This document shows, piece after piece, positions 1 through 8,701 of a stretch of DNA of 38,951 nt (the stretch's first letter is position 1; every line of letters starts with the position of its first letter). The notes beneath the pieces are model-generated. The model searched no databases and was not told the origin of the DNA. It saw nothing but the letters and a program-made list of their open reading frames with translations. Both the position numbers and the translations under genes were made by a program. Source of the stretch: Geobacteraceae bacterium. Its GTDB lineage: Bacteria; Desulfobacterota; Desulfuromonadia; Geobacterales; Geobacteraceae. Location: contig JANXYN010000128.1 in assembly GCA_025356035.1 (NCBI GenBank), positions 1-38,951 on the forward strand, in the 5' to 3' direction.

Positions 1-971
1 TGTCCTTCAGCCACGCGGATCTGGGCCTGCACCAGGTTGCGGCCGGTGATCATCTCGGTGACGGTATGTTCAACCTGGATGCGCGGGTTCATTTCGATGA
101 AGTAGTGTTTCCCCTCCTGGTCAAGGAGGAACTCAACCGTGCCAGCGTTGCGATAACCAACCTTGCCCGCGATCTTCAATGCAGCCGCGCAGAGCTCCTT
201 CCGCATCTTCGGCGTCAGACAGAGGGCGGGGGCAAATTCTACCACCTTCTGGTGGCGGCGCTGGATGGAACAGTCCCGCTCATAGAAATGGACCAGATTG
301 CCGTGGTTGTCCCCCAGCACCTGCACCTCGATATGCTTAGGGTTCTCAAGATAGCGCTCGAGAAAGACCGCCGGGTTGCCGAAGGAGGCCTTCGCTTCGC
401 TTCTGGCGCTGACCAACCCCTCCACCAATTCCTTGCGATTGGTGGCCACCCGCATGCCGCGCCCCCCACCACCTGCAGCCGCCTTGATGATGATCGGATA
501 ACCGTACTGCTTAGCGAAAATGAGCGCCTCTTCCTCATGCTCGATCGGTTCTTCGGTGCCGGGCACCACGGTGACCCCGGCGGCGACAGCCACCTTCCGG
601 GCTGCCACCTTGTCCCCCAGCTGCCGCTGCATATCAGCCGTCGGCCCGATAAAGACGATCCCCGCCGCCTCGCACTTTTCGGCGAATTCGGCGTTTTCCG
701 AGAGAAAGCCATAGCCGGGGTGGATGGCGTCCACATCCTTTTTCAGGGCGAGGGCGATGATCTCGTCAATTCCCAGATAGGCATCGATAGGGCTTTTCCC
801 CTTGCCGATCAGATAGGCCTCATCCGCTTTATAACGGTGGAGGGAAAGCTTGTCTTCTTCGGAATAGATAGCCAAGGTACTGATGCTGAGCTCGGTGCAG
901 GCACGGAAGATGCGGATGGCGATCTCCCCCCGATTGGCTGCCATAACCTTCCTGAATTTCGTCGTTTTCAT
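1..971 (-). CDS. pyc: pyruvate carboxylase, N-terminal part (runs off left edge)
   Basis: First 323 residues of a biotin-dependent carboxylase, encoded on the minus strand and cut by the window edge. The protein begins [20 protein letters not shown], the usual start of the biotin carboxylase (BC) domain. [10 protein letters not shown] lies near residue 84, the glycine-rich ATP loop GGGGRGMR at 167-174, and the catalytic NPRIQVEH motif at 295-302. The BC domain is shared with acetyl-CoA carboxylase AccC and propionyl-CoA carboxylase. I favour pyruvate carboxylase because the N-terminus closely resembles Geobacter Pyc as I remember it. It would carboxylate pyruvate to oxaloacetate in the cytoplasm, feeding the TCA cycle and biosynthesis. 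The transferase and biotin-carrier domains would lie outside the window, so the subtype is not proven. The start ATG at 971 has an AGGAGA ribosome site, and a sigma70-like promoter lies about 120 bases upstream. Confidence 0.88.
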   Translation of the reverse strand, partial: MKTTKFRKVMAANRGEIAIRIFRACTELSISTLAIYSEEDKLSLHRYKADEAYLIGKGKSPIDAYLGIDEIIALALKKDVDAIHPGYGFLSENAEFAEKCEAAGIVFIGPTADMQRQLGDKVAARKVAVAAGVTVVPGTEEPIEHEEEALIFAKQYGYPIIIKAAAGGGGRGMRVATNRKELVEGLVSARSEAKASFGNPAVFLERYLENPKHIEVQVLGDNHGNLVHFYERDCSIQRRHQKVVEFAPALCLTPKMRKELCAAALKIAGKVGYRNAGTVEFLLDQEGKHYFIEMNPRIQVEHTVTEMITGRNLVQAQIRVAEG

Positions 972-1090
972 GGTGGTCTCCTGCGATCCGTTTTTAAGCA
1001 AAATAAAACATCTAAATCCAGAGTAAATTTTAGCCAAACTATAATTTGTTCAGTTGTTTTAAATAGTTACAATCATTACGACTGAATCGG

Positions 1091-1119
1091 ATATAACCAG
1101 ATTCGACGAATAAAGTCAA
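1091..1119 (-). promoter_or_regulatory. sigma70-type promoter for pyc
   Basis: On the minus strand TTGACT (1114-1119) and TTATAT (1091-1096) are separated by exactly 17 bases. The expected start of transcription is near 1085, giving a leader of roughly 115 bases before the pyc ATG at 971. Confidence 0.6.
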
Positions 1120-1179
1120 CTCTGAATGTCTGTTATGGCAGATAAAATATTTTGTATACACCATGCCGATGTTTGCACT

Positions 1180-1207
1180 TTGCTATCGAAGTGAAAAATG
1201 GTATAGT
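1180..1207 (+). promoter_or_regulatory. possible promoter for the prolyl isomerase gene
   Basis: TTGCTA (1180-1185) and TATAGT (1202-1207) are spaced by 16 bases, about 35 bases before the start codon at 1242. A GTATAC palindrome (1154-1159, context TTTTGTATACA) lies just upstream, between this promoter and the divergent pyc promoter. It resembles half of the double GTATAC site in front of citrate synthase. Confidence 0.45.
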
Positions 1208-1241
1208 TCGCAAATTATAAATTTCCTAAAGGAGAAACTTC

Positions 1242-2279
1242 ATGCATCTGTCAAGAAAATCTCTCTTCACCACCCTTTTCTCCCTGATTGTCGGCATGAC
1301 GCTGCTGGGCGGAATCGCCTCCGGCGCCGAAAAGAAAAAGCCGGCAAAGGAAGTCAAAGCTGCGGCAGCGCCTACCGCCGTTGCCAAGGTTAATGGCGTC
1401 GCGATCAAGCGGAGCGACCTGGAACTGGCCATGAAGGTAACGCTAGCCAGAAACCCTGTGAACCAGACCCCCACTCCGGAAATGCTGCAGCAGATCGAAA
1501 CCGCCATCACCCAGCAGCTGATTGCTGCAGAGCTCATTTATCAGGCGGGGCAGAAACTGGAAATTAAGGACCTGGATAAGCAGGTGGACGACATCATCGC
1601 CAAAAACAAGGCAAAATACGCTACCCCGGCAGATTTCGAGAAGGAGCTGAAGAGCAACAACCTTACTGACAAAGAACTGCAGACATTGGCCCGCAAGAAC
1701 ATCGTCATCAACAACTACATCGACAAGGAGATCGTCAGCAAGTTGACGGTCACCGAAGCCGAAGCGAAAAAATTCTATGACGAAAACCCCGATAAGTTCA
1801 AGACGGGCGATAGTGTAAAAGCGAGTCATATCCTGATTGCCGCCGACGAGAAGGCAACCGCCGACGAGAAGAAAAAGGCAAAGGAAAAGGCCGAGGCCCT
1901 GCTAAAGAAGATCAAGGCGGGTGAAGATTTTGCCGAACTGGCGAAAAAGGAATCAAGCGATCCCGGCTCAGCAAAAAATGGTGGTGAACTCGGTTATTTC
2001 GGCAAAGGGCAGATGGTCCCCCCCTTTGAACAGGCCGCCTTTGCCCTCAAGCCTGGAGAAGTCAGCAATGTGGTGGAAAGCCAGTTCGGCTACCATATCA
2101 TCAAAGTGACTGACGTGAAAAAGGCCGGCACCGTTGATTTCAACGAGGCAAAGGGAAGAATCCAAGAGTACCTGAAGGATCAGAAGGCGCAAAAGGCGGT
2201 CAATGACCGGATCGAAGAGCTGAAAGCGAAGGCGAAGATCGAACTGGTGGCTACGACTGCCAAGGACGCCAAGAAATAG
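1242..2279 (+). CDS. secreted parvulin-type peptidyl-prolyl isomerase (PpiC/SurA-like)
   Basis: 345-residue protein. A Sec signal peptide (hydrophobic stretch near 8-27, ending around GIASGA) is followed by a Lys/Ala-rich segment and a SurA-N-like helical chaperone region (about 46-165). One parvulin rotamase domain follows (about 192-290), with the family features KASHILI, LAKKESSDPGSAKNGGELGY and FGYHIIKV. Proteins of this family sit in the periplasm, sometimes as lipoproteins, and assist folding of outer-membrane and secreted proteins. No lipobox cysteine is present here, so it should be soluble or signal-anchored. The ATG at 1242 has an AAAGGAG site at good spacing. It is a single-gene transcript closed by the hairpin at 2299-2338. 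SurA itself has two parvulin domains, so this is better called a PpiC/PrsA-like protein. Confidence 0.9.
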   Translation: MHLSRKSLFTTLFSLIVGMTLLGGIASGAEKKKPAKEVKAAAAPTAVAKVNGVAIKRSDLELAMKVTLARNPVNQTPTPEMLQQIETAITQQLIAAELIYQAGQKLEIKDLDKQVDDIIAKNKAKYATPADFEKELKSNNLTDKELQTLARKNIVINNYIDKEIVSKLTVTEAEAKKFYDENPDKFKTGDSVKASHILIAADEKATADEKKKAKEKAEALLKKIKAGEDFAELAKKESSDPGSAKNGGELGYFGKGQMVPPFEQAAFALKPGEVSNVVESQFGYHIIKVTDVKKAGTVDFNEAKGRIQEYLKDQKAQKAVNDRIEELKAKAKIELVATTAKDAKK

Positions 2280-2298
2280 CTTCTCGTTTACTGACCCA

Positions 2299-2338
2299 CA
2301 CAAAAGGCCTTCCAATTTATTGGGAGGCCTTTTTGTGT
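2299..2338. terminator. Rho-independent terminator, usable from both strands
   Basis: Inverted repeat CACAAAAGGCCT / AGGCCTTTTTGTG around a short AT-rich loop, with T-rich flanks on both strands. It lies between the end of the prolyl isomerase gene (2279) and the end of the convergent small gene at 2402. Confidence 0.85.
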
Positions 2339-2401
2339 ATGAAAACCGTATTCGATTTCTTGAGGTGTCCTGTCCACTGCTGACAGGACACCTCAGGTTG
2401 T

Positions 2402-2689
2402 CTAATCACCGCTCTCCTTTACCCTGTAAACCGTTCCGTGTGCCTCGGTATCCGCCCGGTGCGCGGCGAGATCGGCGGCGACTGCATCGATCTTTGCGCC
2501 CAACCCGTTTTCAACGACATCGATCTTCTCGTTCAAAGTCTTTATCAGGAACGCCGTATGCTCATGTCTGACGTTGGACTCTTCCCGCACTTCGCGAATC
2601 TCTTTACGCAGCACTTCATGACCTTCGAGGACCAGATCGAATTTGCCACGTATGTCCTCCAAAAGAATCTCCAGATGATCCTTCTCCAT
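2402..2689 (-). CDS. small coiled-coil protein of unknown function
   Basis: 95 residues, soluble and highly charged. The pattern of hydrophobic residues every three to four positions (for example HEVLRKEIREVREESN and LIKTLNEKIDVVENGLGAKI) predicts one long helix or coiled coil. No catalytic motif or membrane segment is seen. The start ATG at 2689 has a strong GGGGAGGAG ribosome site, which supports this frame over the overlapping plus-strand ORF at 2438-2695. I recall similar short coiled-coil hypothetical proteins in Geobacter genomes but cannot name a function. It stands alone, convergent with the prolyl isomerase gene and sharing its terminator. Confidence 0.72.
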   Translation of the reverse strand: MEKDHLEILLEDIRGKFDLVLEGHEVLRKEIREVREESNVRHEHTAFLIKTLNEKIDVVENGLGAKIDAVAADLAAHRADTEAHGTVYRVKESGD

Positions 2690-2785
2690 GATTGACTCCT
2701 CCCCTGTCTGCTCTCGGCATCGAGAGCACCATTATACTGAGATCGCTTTAACTTTCAAGCAAAAAGGCCGCCGTGTCATCGCCCC

Positions 2786-2824
2786 AAAAAAATGGCCTCA
2801 CAATAAATTGAAAGGCCATTTTTG
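2786..2824 (-). terminator. terminator of the nfeD-slipin operon
   Basis: On the minus strand AATGGCCT and AGGCCATT pair around a loop of about 15 bases and are followed by a run of seven T. It lies 30-60 bases after the slipin stop at 2852. Confidence 0.82.
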
Positions 2825-2851
2825 CGATGTGGGGGCGCTTTGTGTCGAATT

Positions 2852-3613
2852 TTACCCTTTCTTCTCCAGGAACATCTTGATCAGGTCGATCGGGAACGGG
2901 AAGATTACGGTTGAGTTCTTCTCGGCGCCGATTTCGGTCAGGGTCTGCAAGTACCGCAGTTGCAACGCACTTGGCTCGGTGGCCAGCACATGTGCCGCCT
3001 GGGACAATTTTTCCGAGGCCTGCAGCTCCCCTTCCGCGTGGATTACCTTAGCGCGCCGCTCCCGTTCTGCTTCGGCCTGCTTGGCAATGGCCCGCTGCAT
3101 CTCCTGGGGGAGGTCGATGTTTTTCACCTCCACGTTGGCGACCTTTACCCCCCATGGGCCGGTATGACGGTCGAGAATCTCCTGCAGCTCTTTATTGATC
3201 TTCTCCCGGTTGGCCAACAGCTCATCCAGATCGACCTGGCCGAGCACACTGCGCAGGGTAGTCTGGGAGAGCTGGCTGGTGGCGTACAGGTAGTTTTCCA
3301 CATCAATGATCGCCTTGCCCGGGTCCATTACCCGGAAGTATATGACTGCCGAAACCTTGACTGTAACGTTGTCATGGGTGATAACGTCCTGAGGTGGCAC
3401 ATCCATGACCACAGTACGGAGCGAAATCCGCACCAGCCGGTCAATGCCGGGGATGATAAAAAAGAGCCCAGGACCACGTACCCCGGCAAACCGCCCCAGC
3501 CTGAACAGGACGCCCCTTTCATACTCCGGAAGCACCCGCACCGCACTGGCGGCGAACATGATAAAAATAACCACCACAAAAATTACCGGCACATAGTTGA
3601 AAATATCAAACAT
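2852..3613 (-). CDS. slipin (stomatin/prohibitin-like SPFH membrane protein)
   Basis: 253 residues. One N-terminal membrane segment (about 9-28) is followed by an SPFH/Band-7 domain. Typical slipin features are [53 protein letters not shown] and the [17 protein letters not shown] stretch. A charged helical region near 190-225 ([20 protein letters not shown]) should oligomerise. Slipins form ring-like scaffolds in the inner membrane and are substrates or partners of the NfeD protease. The gene starts 49 bases after the nfeD gene ends, so the two form the classical nfeD-slipin operon. The start ATG at 3613 has an AAGGGGG site. Confidence 0.93.
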   Translation of the reverse strand: MFDIFNYVPVIFVVVIFIMFAASAVRVLPEYERGVLFRLGRFAGVRGPGLFFIIPGIDRLVRISLRTVVMDVPPQDVITHDNVTVKVSAVIYFRVMDPGKAIIDVENYLYATSQLSQTTLRSVLGQVDLDELLANREKINKELQEILDRHTGPWGVKVANVEVKNIDLPQEMQRAIAKQAEAERERRAKVIHAEGELQASEKLSQAAHVLATEPSALQLRYLQTLTEIGAEKNSTVIFPFPIDLIKMFLEKKG

Positions 3614-3662
3614 GTTATTTCCCCCTTAAAATCGGTACCAGCAATGGTAACCGTAATGATCC

Positions 3663-4946
3663 CTATTCCCGAGTCCCGGCCTTCCTCACCTTCAGCCGCA
3701 TCCCTTCCACGGCAATGACCGCGACCCGTTCCCCCTTTGCAATCCGCTCCTCACTCCAGGCGTCCCAGTATTCGCCGCGGACGAACACCTTCCCCCCCGG
3801 CATCAGGTCGGAATCGGCCTCGCCCTCTTCTCCCAGCAAACCTTCCTGGCCGGTGGTCGGCTTTCGCCGGTGGGCCCGGACTGCCATGGTAACGGCGAAC
3901 ACCGCAAACGCGCTGGTTAAGACCACGGTCACCAGGATAACATTCCAGGAAACCCGCAGGTAGGGTTCCGGCGATTCAAACAGCATCAGTGACCCCAATA
4001 CCATGGCTACTACCCCCCCGACCGTCAGCATCCCGTGGGAAACGATCTTGATCTCGGCAATGAACAGGACCAGCGCCAGCAGAATGAGGAGCACCCCCGC
4101 ATAGTTGACCGGCAAGGTCTGAAAGGCGAAGAACGCCAGGATCAGTGAGATCCCGCCGATGACGCCCGGCAGAATAACGCCAGGGTTGGACAGCTCGAAG
4201 AACAGCCCGAGGAAGCCTAGCATCATCAGGACATAGGCAACATTGGGGTTGCTGATGGTGTTGAGGATCCGCTGCCGCACCCCCATTTCATGGATCACCA
4301 CCGCTCCCCCGGCCAGCTGCAGGGTAACCTTTTTGCCATCCCGGTCGAGCTGGCGGCCATCCAGTTTTTGCAACAGCTCGGTCCGGTCAGCGGCGATCAG
4401 ATCGATTAGCCGACCCTCAAGGGCCTTTTCCGCAGCAAACGAGGTACTCTCCCGCACCATTTTTCGCGCCAAAGCCACATTCCGGCCGCGTTTCTGCGCA
4501 ATCCCTTCCAGATAGGCCTCGGCGTCATTCACCACCTTCGCCTCCATCACCTTGTCCATCTTCTCGCCAATGGCCACGGGATGGGCCGCGCCGATATTGG
4601 TACCGGGCGCCATGGCGCAGATATCTGCGGCCAGGCCGATGACTGCTCCGGCAGAAGCAGCCCTGGCACCAGAAGGCGCCACGTAGACCACCACCGGCAC
4701 CTGACTGGCAAAGATCGCTTTGACGATATCACGCATGGCACTATCGAGCCCGCCCGGCGTGTCCATCTCGATCAGCACCAGCCGGTCCCCCAGCTGGCCG
4801 GCCTCCTTGAGGTTTCGGTCAAGATAATCGGCAGTCACCGGATTGATCGGGCCGTTTACCCCGACAACCCTGATTGGTCCTGTCCCGGCAAATGCCGGGA
4901 CTACGTAGAGCATGAACAGGCTGAGCACCAGTATGATTTTAGGCAT
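3663..4946 (-). CDS. NfeD-family membrane-bound serine protease (ClpP-class)
   Basis: 427 residues from the chosen start. The order is a signal peptide (MPKIILVLSLFMLYVVPAFA), a ClpP/crotonase-fold protease domain, several membrane segments, and a C-terminal NfeD OB-fold (GGKVFVRGEYWDAWSEERI). The protease domain has MDTPGGLDSAM and the nucleophile region PSGARAASAGAVI; the expected Ser-Lys dyad is inferred from the archaeal 1510-N family. Such proteases cut slipin and are implicated in membrane quality control. The longest ORF reaches 5039. The ATG at 4946 is preferred because CCGGAG lies six bases before it and it begins directly with the signal peptide. An ATG at 4973 is the alternative. 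It heads the operon with slipin and is divergent from the response regulator. Confidence 0.9.
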   Translation of the reverse strand: MPKIILVLSLFMLYVVPAFAGTGPIRVVGVNGPINPVTADYLDRNLKEAGQLGDRLVLIEMDTPGGLDSAMRDIVKAIFASQVPVVVYVAPSGARAASAGAVIGLAADICAMAPGTNIGAAHPVAIGEKMDKVMEAKVVNDAEAYLEGIAQKRGRNVALARKMVRESTSFAAEKALEGRLIDLIAADRTELLQKLDGRQLDRDGKKVTLQLAGGAVVIHEMGVRQRILNTISNPNVAYVLMMLGFLGLFFELSNPGVILPGVIGGISLILAFFAFQTLPVNYAGVLLILLALVLFIAEIKIVSHGMLTVGGVVAMVLGSLMLFESPEPYLRVSWNVILVTVVLTSAFAVFAVTMAVRAHRRKPTTGQEGLLGEEGEADSDLMPGGKVFVRGEYWDAWSEERIAKGERVAVIAVEGMRLKVRKAGTRE

Positions 4947-5025
4947 GGCCATCTCCGGAGAAAGTTTTTTCATTATACCCGTTTTACCCCGTGAGTCAAT
5001 CAGCCCTTGCCAATTCAGGGCAAAA

Positions 5026-6438
5026 ATGATAATTTTCAACAGTCAGGGGGGTGCCGCCATTAAAGAACAGAGCAAAATCATGTTGGTCGATGACGAGGCC
5101 CCGAGCCGTGAAGCACTGAACATCCTGCTGAAAGCATCCGGCCACCAGGTCAGAGGAGCCGCTTCGGCAGAACAGGCTTTTCAGTATCTGGCAAAGGAGC
5201 AGTTCGATATTATCATCACCGACCTGTTTATGCCAGGGATCAACGGCATCGATCTGCTGAAAAAGGTCAAAGAAAAATCCCCCGCAACCGAAGTTATCGT
5301 CATTACCGGTAACGCCTCGGCGGAAACGGCAGTTCGGGCCATGAAAGAAGGGGCGTTCGATTACATCACTAAACCCTTCAACATTGACGAGCTGCGCATC
5401 ATCATCGCCAAGGCCGCAGAAAAGCAACATCTGCTCAGCGAAAACGTCTACCTGAAACAGCAGCTCCTCAACAGATACGAGTTCAGTAACATCATCGGCC
5501 ATTCACCCGCCATGCAGAAGGTCTTCTCCCGCATGAAAAGGATCATCACCACCGACTCTACCGTGCTGGTGATGGGAGAATCCGGTACCGGCAAGGAGCT
5601 GGTGGCCAAAGCCATCCACTTCAACGGGCTGCGCAAAGACAAACCTTTCATAGCCGTCAACTGCGGGGCCATCCCGGAAAACCTCCTGGAAAGCGAGCTA
5701 TTTGGCCATGAAAAGGGGTCGTTTACCGGCGCCATCCGGGACAAGGTAGGCAAGTTCGAAGCTGCCAATCACGGTACTATTTTTCTCGACGAGATTGGCA
5801 CCATGCCGCTCCATCTGCAGACCAAACTGCTCAGGGTTCTGCAGGAGCAGGAAGTGGAGCGGGTCGGCTCAAGCAAGTCGATAAAACTCGACGTGCGAGT
5901 GATCTCCGCCACCAATATCAGCCTGGAAGATGAAATCAAACGAGGGACCTTCCGGGAAGACCTGTATTATCGGCTCAATGTCATTCCGATCACCATTCCA
6001 CCGCTTCGGGAACGGAATGATGATATTCTGCCACTGGTCAAGTATTTCCTGGAGAAAAACTGCCGGGAGATGAAACGCCCGCTGATGAACCTCAGCAAGG
6101 AGGCACTGGAAGCGCTGGAGCTATATCACTGGCCGGGCAACGTCAGGGAACTGGAGAATGTCATCGAACGTACCGTGGCACTCACCGACGGCAACAACAT
6201 AACACTCTACGACCTCCCCTCCAATATCGGCAAAGCATACAACGAACGGGAAGAGTACTCAACGCGAGTCACCGAACAGGGGGTGGACTTGGGGAAAACC
6301 TTGAATGAGATTGAAAAGAAGATGATCGACGAGGCCCTCAACCTCGCCCATGGCGTGAAAGCCAGGGCTGCGGCGATGCTGAAACTGAACAGGACCACCC
6401 TGGTGGAGAAGATGCGGCGACTGGGGATGACACAATAA
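5026..6438 (+). CDS. NtrC-type sigma54-dependent response regulator
   Basis: About 470 residues from this start. An N-terminal receiver carries the phospho-acceptor Asp near 66 (ITDLFMPG) and the conserved Lys near 116 (TKPF). The AAA+ domain has Walker A GESGTGKE (about 184-191), the sigma54-contact loop GSFTGA (231-236; the commoner form is GAFTGA), Walker B FLDEIG (253-258), and the arginine-finger region. A Fis-type helix-turn-helix is at the C-terminus (GVKARAAAMLKLNRTTLVEK). When phosphorylated it should activate sigma54 promoters. No cognate kinase gene is adjacent. The start is uncertain. ATG 5026 has AGGG five bases upstream. An ATT codon at 5059 sits seven bases after a GGGGGG run, and ATG 5080 would trim the receiver's first strand. 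The longest ORF (from 4912) overlaps nfeD and is unlikely. Confidence 0.9.
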   Translation: MIIFNSQGGAAIKEQSKIMLVDDEAPSREALNILLKASGHQVRGAASAEQAFQYLAKEQFDIIITDLFMPGINGIDLLKKVKEKSPATEVIVITGNASAETAVRAMKEGAFDYITKPFNIDELRIIIAKAAEKQHLLSENVYLKQQLLNRYEFSNIIGHSPAMQKVFSRMKRIITTDSTVLVMGESGTGKELVAKAIHFNGLRKDKPFIAVNCGAIPENLLESELFGHEKGSFTGAIRDKVGKFEAANHGTIFLDEIGTMPLHLQTKLLRVLQEQEVERVGSSKSIKLDVRVISATNISLEDEIKRGTFREDLYYRLNVIPITIPPLRERNDDILPLVKYFLEKNCREMKRPLMNLSKEALEALELYHWPGNVRELENVIERTVALTDGNNITLYDLPSNIGKAYNEREEYSTRVTEQGVDLGKTLNEIEKKMIDEALNLAHGVKARAAAMLKLNRTTLVEKMRRLGMTQ

Positions 6439-6474
6439 CAGCAGTTCAAGGTTGTAAACTTAGAATCTTGAACG

Positions 6475-6927
6475 TTAAACTGCCACTGACCGCTTCACCT
6501 TGAACACCGACTGAAAGCTCGCCACCCGCACCCCCGCCTCGTCAAACGCCTCCGCTTCACCCTTGATGGTCCGCTCGTCACGCTCAACAACTGTGGCAAT
6601 TGCCTTTATCGTCCCGCCACGCACCGGGGCGTGGAATTTAAGACCGATCTCCACCGTGGCGAAATGGCTCCCCTCCGGCAACAGAGTCTTGATGGCGATG
6701 GCCACTGCTGTATCGGCCAAGGCAGTGACCGCGCCGCCATGCATCAGCCCCGCCCCCTGGGCCAGTTTCAACTTAAATGGCATCGTCAGGACGGCCCGCC
6801 CCGCAACCGCCTCCTCGATACGCATCCCCAGAAATTCCTCAAAGGGGGCCAGTGCAATCCAGCGGGGAAGCTGGAATGGCAGCGGCGCTCCATCGACCAT
6901 CGGCTCTTCAAAGACTTTTTCGTACAC
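6475..6927 (-). CDS. PaaI-type hotdog-fold thioesterase
   Basis: About 150 residues with a single hotdog domain. The signature region GAGLMHGGAVTALADTAVAIA (near residues 58-78) contains the HGG motif and the following acidic residue that activates water in PaaI/YbgC-like acyl-CoA thioesterases. The later strands read FATVEIGLKFHAPVRGGTIKA. It probably hydrolyses acyl- or aryl-CoA in the cytoplasm; the substrate cannot be told. The GTG at 6927 is preferred because AAAGGA lies six bases before it. The ATG at 6942 lacks a usable ribosome site. It lies 60 bases after the uracil-DNA glycosylase gene and is probably co-transcribed with it. Its stop codon sits inside a heptanucleotide repeat tract. 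Confidence 0.85.
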   Translation of the reverse strand: MYEKVFEEPMVDGAPLPFQLPRWIALAPFEEFLGMRIEEAVAGRAVLTMPFKLKLAQGAGLMHGGAVTALADTAVAIAIKTLLPEGSHFATVEIGLKFHAPVRGGTIKAIATVVERDERTIKGEAEAFDEAGVRVASFQSVFKVKRSVAV

Positions 6928-6987
6928 GATTATTCCTTTCATTCCCTGGCAGATCTGCCAGGGTTCTAAAACCTGCAGCTCCCGATC

Positions 6988-7725
6988 TCAATCCTTCCGC
7001 TGGATTGCCACCAGCCCGAGCCTTTTCATCACCTGCTGCATATCCGCCCAAACTTCTTTCTTCATGGCAGAATTGCGAAGGAGGAAGGCCGGATGGAAGG
7101 TGGGCATCAGCTGGATGCCGCGGTAGTCATGGAAACGGCCGCGCAGCCTGGAGATCGGTTCTTTCGTTTCGAGGAGAGTCTGGGCGGCAAAGGTGCCGAG
7201 CGCCACGATCACTGCCGGCTTGATGGCCTCGATTTGGCGAAACAGGTAGGGGATACACGTGTCGATTTCCGCAGGGAGGGGATTGCGATTGTGCAGAGGC
7301 CTGCATTTCAGCACATTGCAAATGTAGACATCCTGTCGCGCTAGTCCCATGGCCTGGATGATTTTAGTCAGCAGCTGGCCTGCCTCGCCAACAAAAGGTT
7401 CCCCCTGCAGATCCTCATCGTGACCAGGCGCCTCGCCAACAAAGACCAGCCGGGCCTGGGGATTGCCTACTCCAAACACCAGATTGGTGCGGGTTGTAGC
7501 CAGTGGGCAGCGGTGGCACTGCTCCATTTCAGCCCTGATCCCATCGAGAGTCTCTGCCGTTACCGGGGCCGCTGCATAGGAAAGGTGCGGTTCAGCCACC
7601 ATTGCCAGTTCATCCGCGCCATTCACCTCGCCGAAGGGGAGACCCTCTACACCACTCTCCTGCAACGCTTCCAGATAGGCCCGCAGTGCGGCCAGGGTCT
7701 CCTTGGTTTCGCTGTTGTCTGCCAT
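6988..7725 (-). CDS. family-4 (Fe-S) uracil-DNA glycosylase
   Basis: 245 residues. After a variable N-terminus of about 60 residues comes the type-4 UDG domain. Four cysteines fit the [4Fe-4S] pattern of the family: Cys70 and Cys73 (CHRC), Cys141 (LKCRP) and Cys157. The catalytic/uracil pocket motifs are GEAPG (97-101) and the HPAFLL block (211-216). It removes uracil from DNA in base-excision repair. The N-terminal extension resembles that of proteins formerly annotated as phage SPO1 DNA polymerase-related. The start ATG at 7725 has AGAGGA at good spacing. It is divergent from the phospholipase-like gene, with only 45 bases between them. Confidence 0.93.
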   Translation of the reverse strand: MADNSETKETLAALRAYLEALQESGVEGLPFGEVNGADELAMVAEPHLSYAAAPVTAETLDGIRAEMEQCHRCPLATTRTNLVFGVGNPQARLVFVGEAPGHDEDLQGEPFVGEAGQLLTKIIQAMGLARQDVYICNVLKCRPLHNRNPLPAEIDTCIPYLFRQIEAIKPAVIVALGTFAAQTLLETKEPISRLRGRFHDYRGIQLMPTFHPAFLLRNSAMKKEVWADMQQVMKRLGLVAIQRKD

Positions 7726-7770
7726 CCCGTTCCTCTTTACTTTTCCGCGAATATCGCCTATCTTTGAACA

Positions 7771-8682
7771 ATGAAACTGTTGCTAGCCGCTCTGCTCCTT
7801 ATCCTGCTCATCCCCTGCAACGCCCTAGCCTGGGGGGCGGGCACCCATCTGCAGCTCGGCGCTGCCGTATTGAACAACCTCTCGGCACTGGAACCCGCAC
7901 TGGCGGCCCTTTTGGCCGAATTCCCCCACGATTTTCTCTATGGCTGCATCGCTGCCGACATCACCATCGGCAAGAAGTTCACCCACTATCTTCTCCACTG
8001 CCACCGTTGGCAAATCGGCCTGCAGGTCCTGGAAAATGCCGGGATCAGATCGCAACAGGCATGTGCCTATGGCTATCTTGCCCATCTGGCTGCCGACACC
8101 GTAGCCCACAACTATTTTGTGCCGTTCAAAACCATGCGCAGTTTTTCCTCCCTCACCCTGAAGCACGCCTACTGGGAGATGCGCTTTGAAACCTTCGTCG
8201 ATAAGGAGATCTGGGAAACGGGGAAGAAGATATCACGGGAAAACTACCACTCGAATGACACCCTGCTCCGGAGGGTGGTCTCAGACACCCTCTTCTCCTT
8301 CGGCACCAACAAGCGGATCTTCAACTCGATCCTGCTGGTGAGCCGCCTGGAAAAGTGGCAGCAGGTGTTGAAGACCCTCTCCAATACCTCCCGCTACAAG
8401 CTGGAAGAATCGGACCGGAGCGAATACATGGCCCTGACGGAAGAGGCGGTATTTGATATCCTGAACAACATGGAGACTTCCCGCTTTTTCAAGGCCGACC
8501 CCACCGGCGAGCGGGCCCTGCAGACCGCCGAAGTGGTGCGCAAAAATCTCCGGCTTTTGTACACGACCGGCAAGCTGACCAAGGCACAGGCCATGGCGCA
8601 GCTGGAGGAGATGAAAGGGAAGCTGCGGCAGGCCATCTGCGCGCCTGAACGGCTGCTGGAAATCTTGTCCACCGAATCGTAG
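7771..8682 (+). CDS. secreted zinc-dependent phospholipase C-like protein
   Basis: 303 residues. A signal peptide (MKLLLAALLLILLIPCNALA) would be cut just before Trp21. In Bacillus phospholipase C the mature N-terminal Trp is itself a zinc ligand, and here WGAGTHLQL starts the mature protein. Further candidate ligands are His26, Asp63 (AADIT), His72/His78 (THYLLHCH), and His105, Asp109 and His113 (HLAADTVAHN). This is the arrangement of the zinc-dependent PLC/S1-P1 nuclease-like fold (Pfam Zn_dep_PLPC). The C-terminal 150 residues are helical and less recognisable. It is probably exported; the substrate is unknown and family membership alone does not prove phospholipase activity. No clear Shine-Dalgarno precedes the ATG at 7771, but the signal peptide begins exactly there. 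Confidence 0.8.
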   Translation: MKLLLAALLLILLIPCNALAWGAGTHLQLGAAVLNNLSALEPALAALLAEFPHDFLYGCIAADITIGKKFTHYLLHCHRWQIGLQVLENAGIRSQQACAYGYLAHLAADTVAHNYFVPFKTMRSFSSLTLKHAYWEMRFETFVDKEIWETGKKISRENYHSNDTLLRRVVSDTLFSFGTNKRIFNSILLVSRLEKWQQVLKTLSNTSRYKLEESDRSEYMALTEEAVFDILNNMETSRFFKADPTGERALQTAEVVRKNLRLLYTTGKLTKAQAMAQLEEMKGKLRQAICAPERLLEILSTES

Positions 8683-8701
8683 GGGCGTCACCATCGCCAA
8701 C

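Noticed and set aside
66-1085. 339-codon open frame on the plus strand at the left edge
   Set aside because: The opposite strand encodes the biotin carboxylase domain of pyruvate carboxylase. That gene runs off the window edge, so only the shadow shows a full frame.
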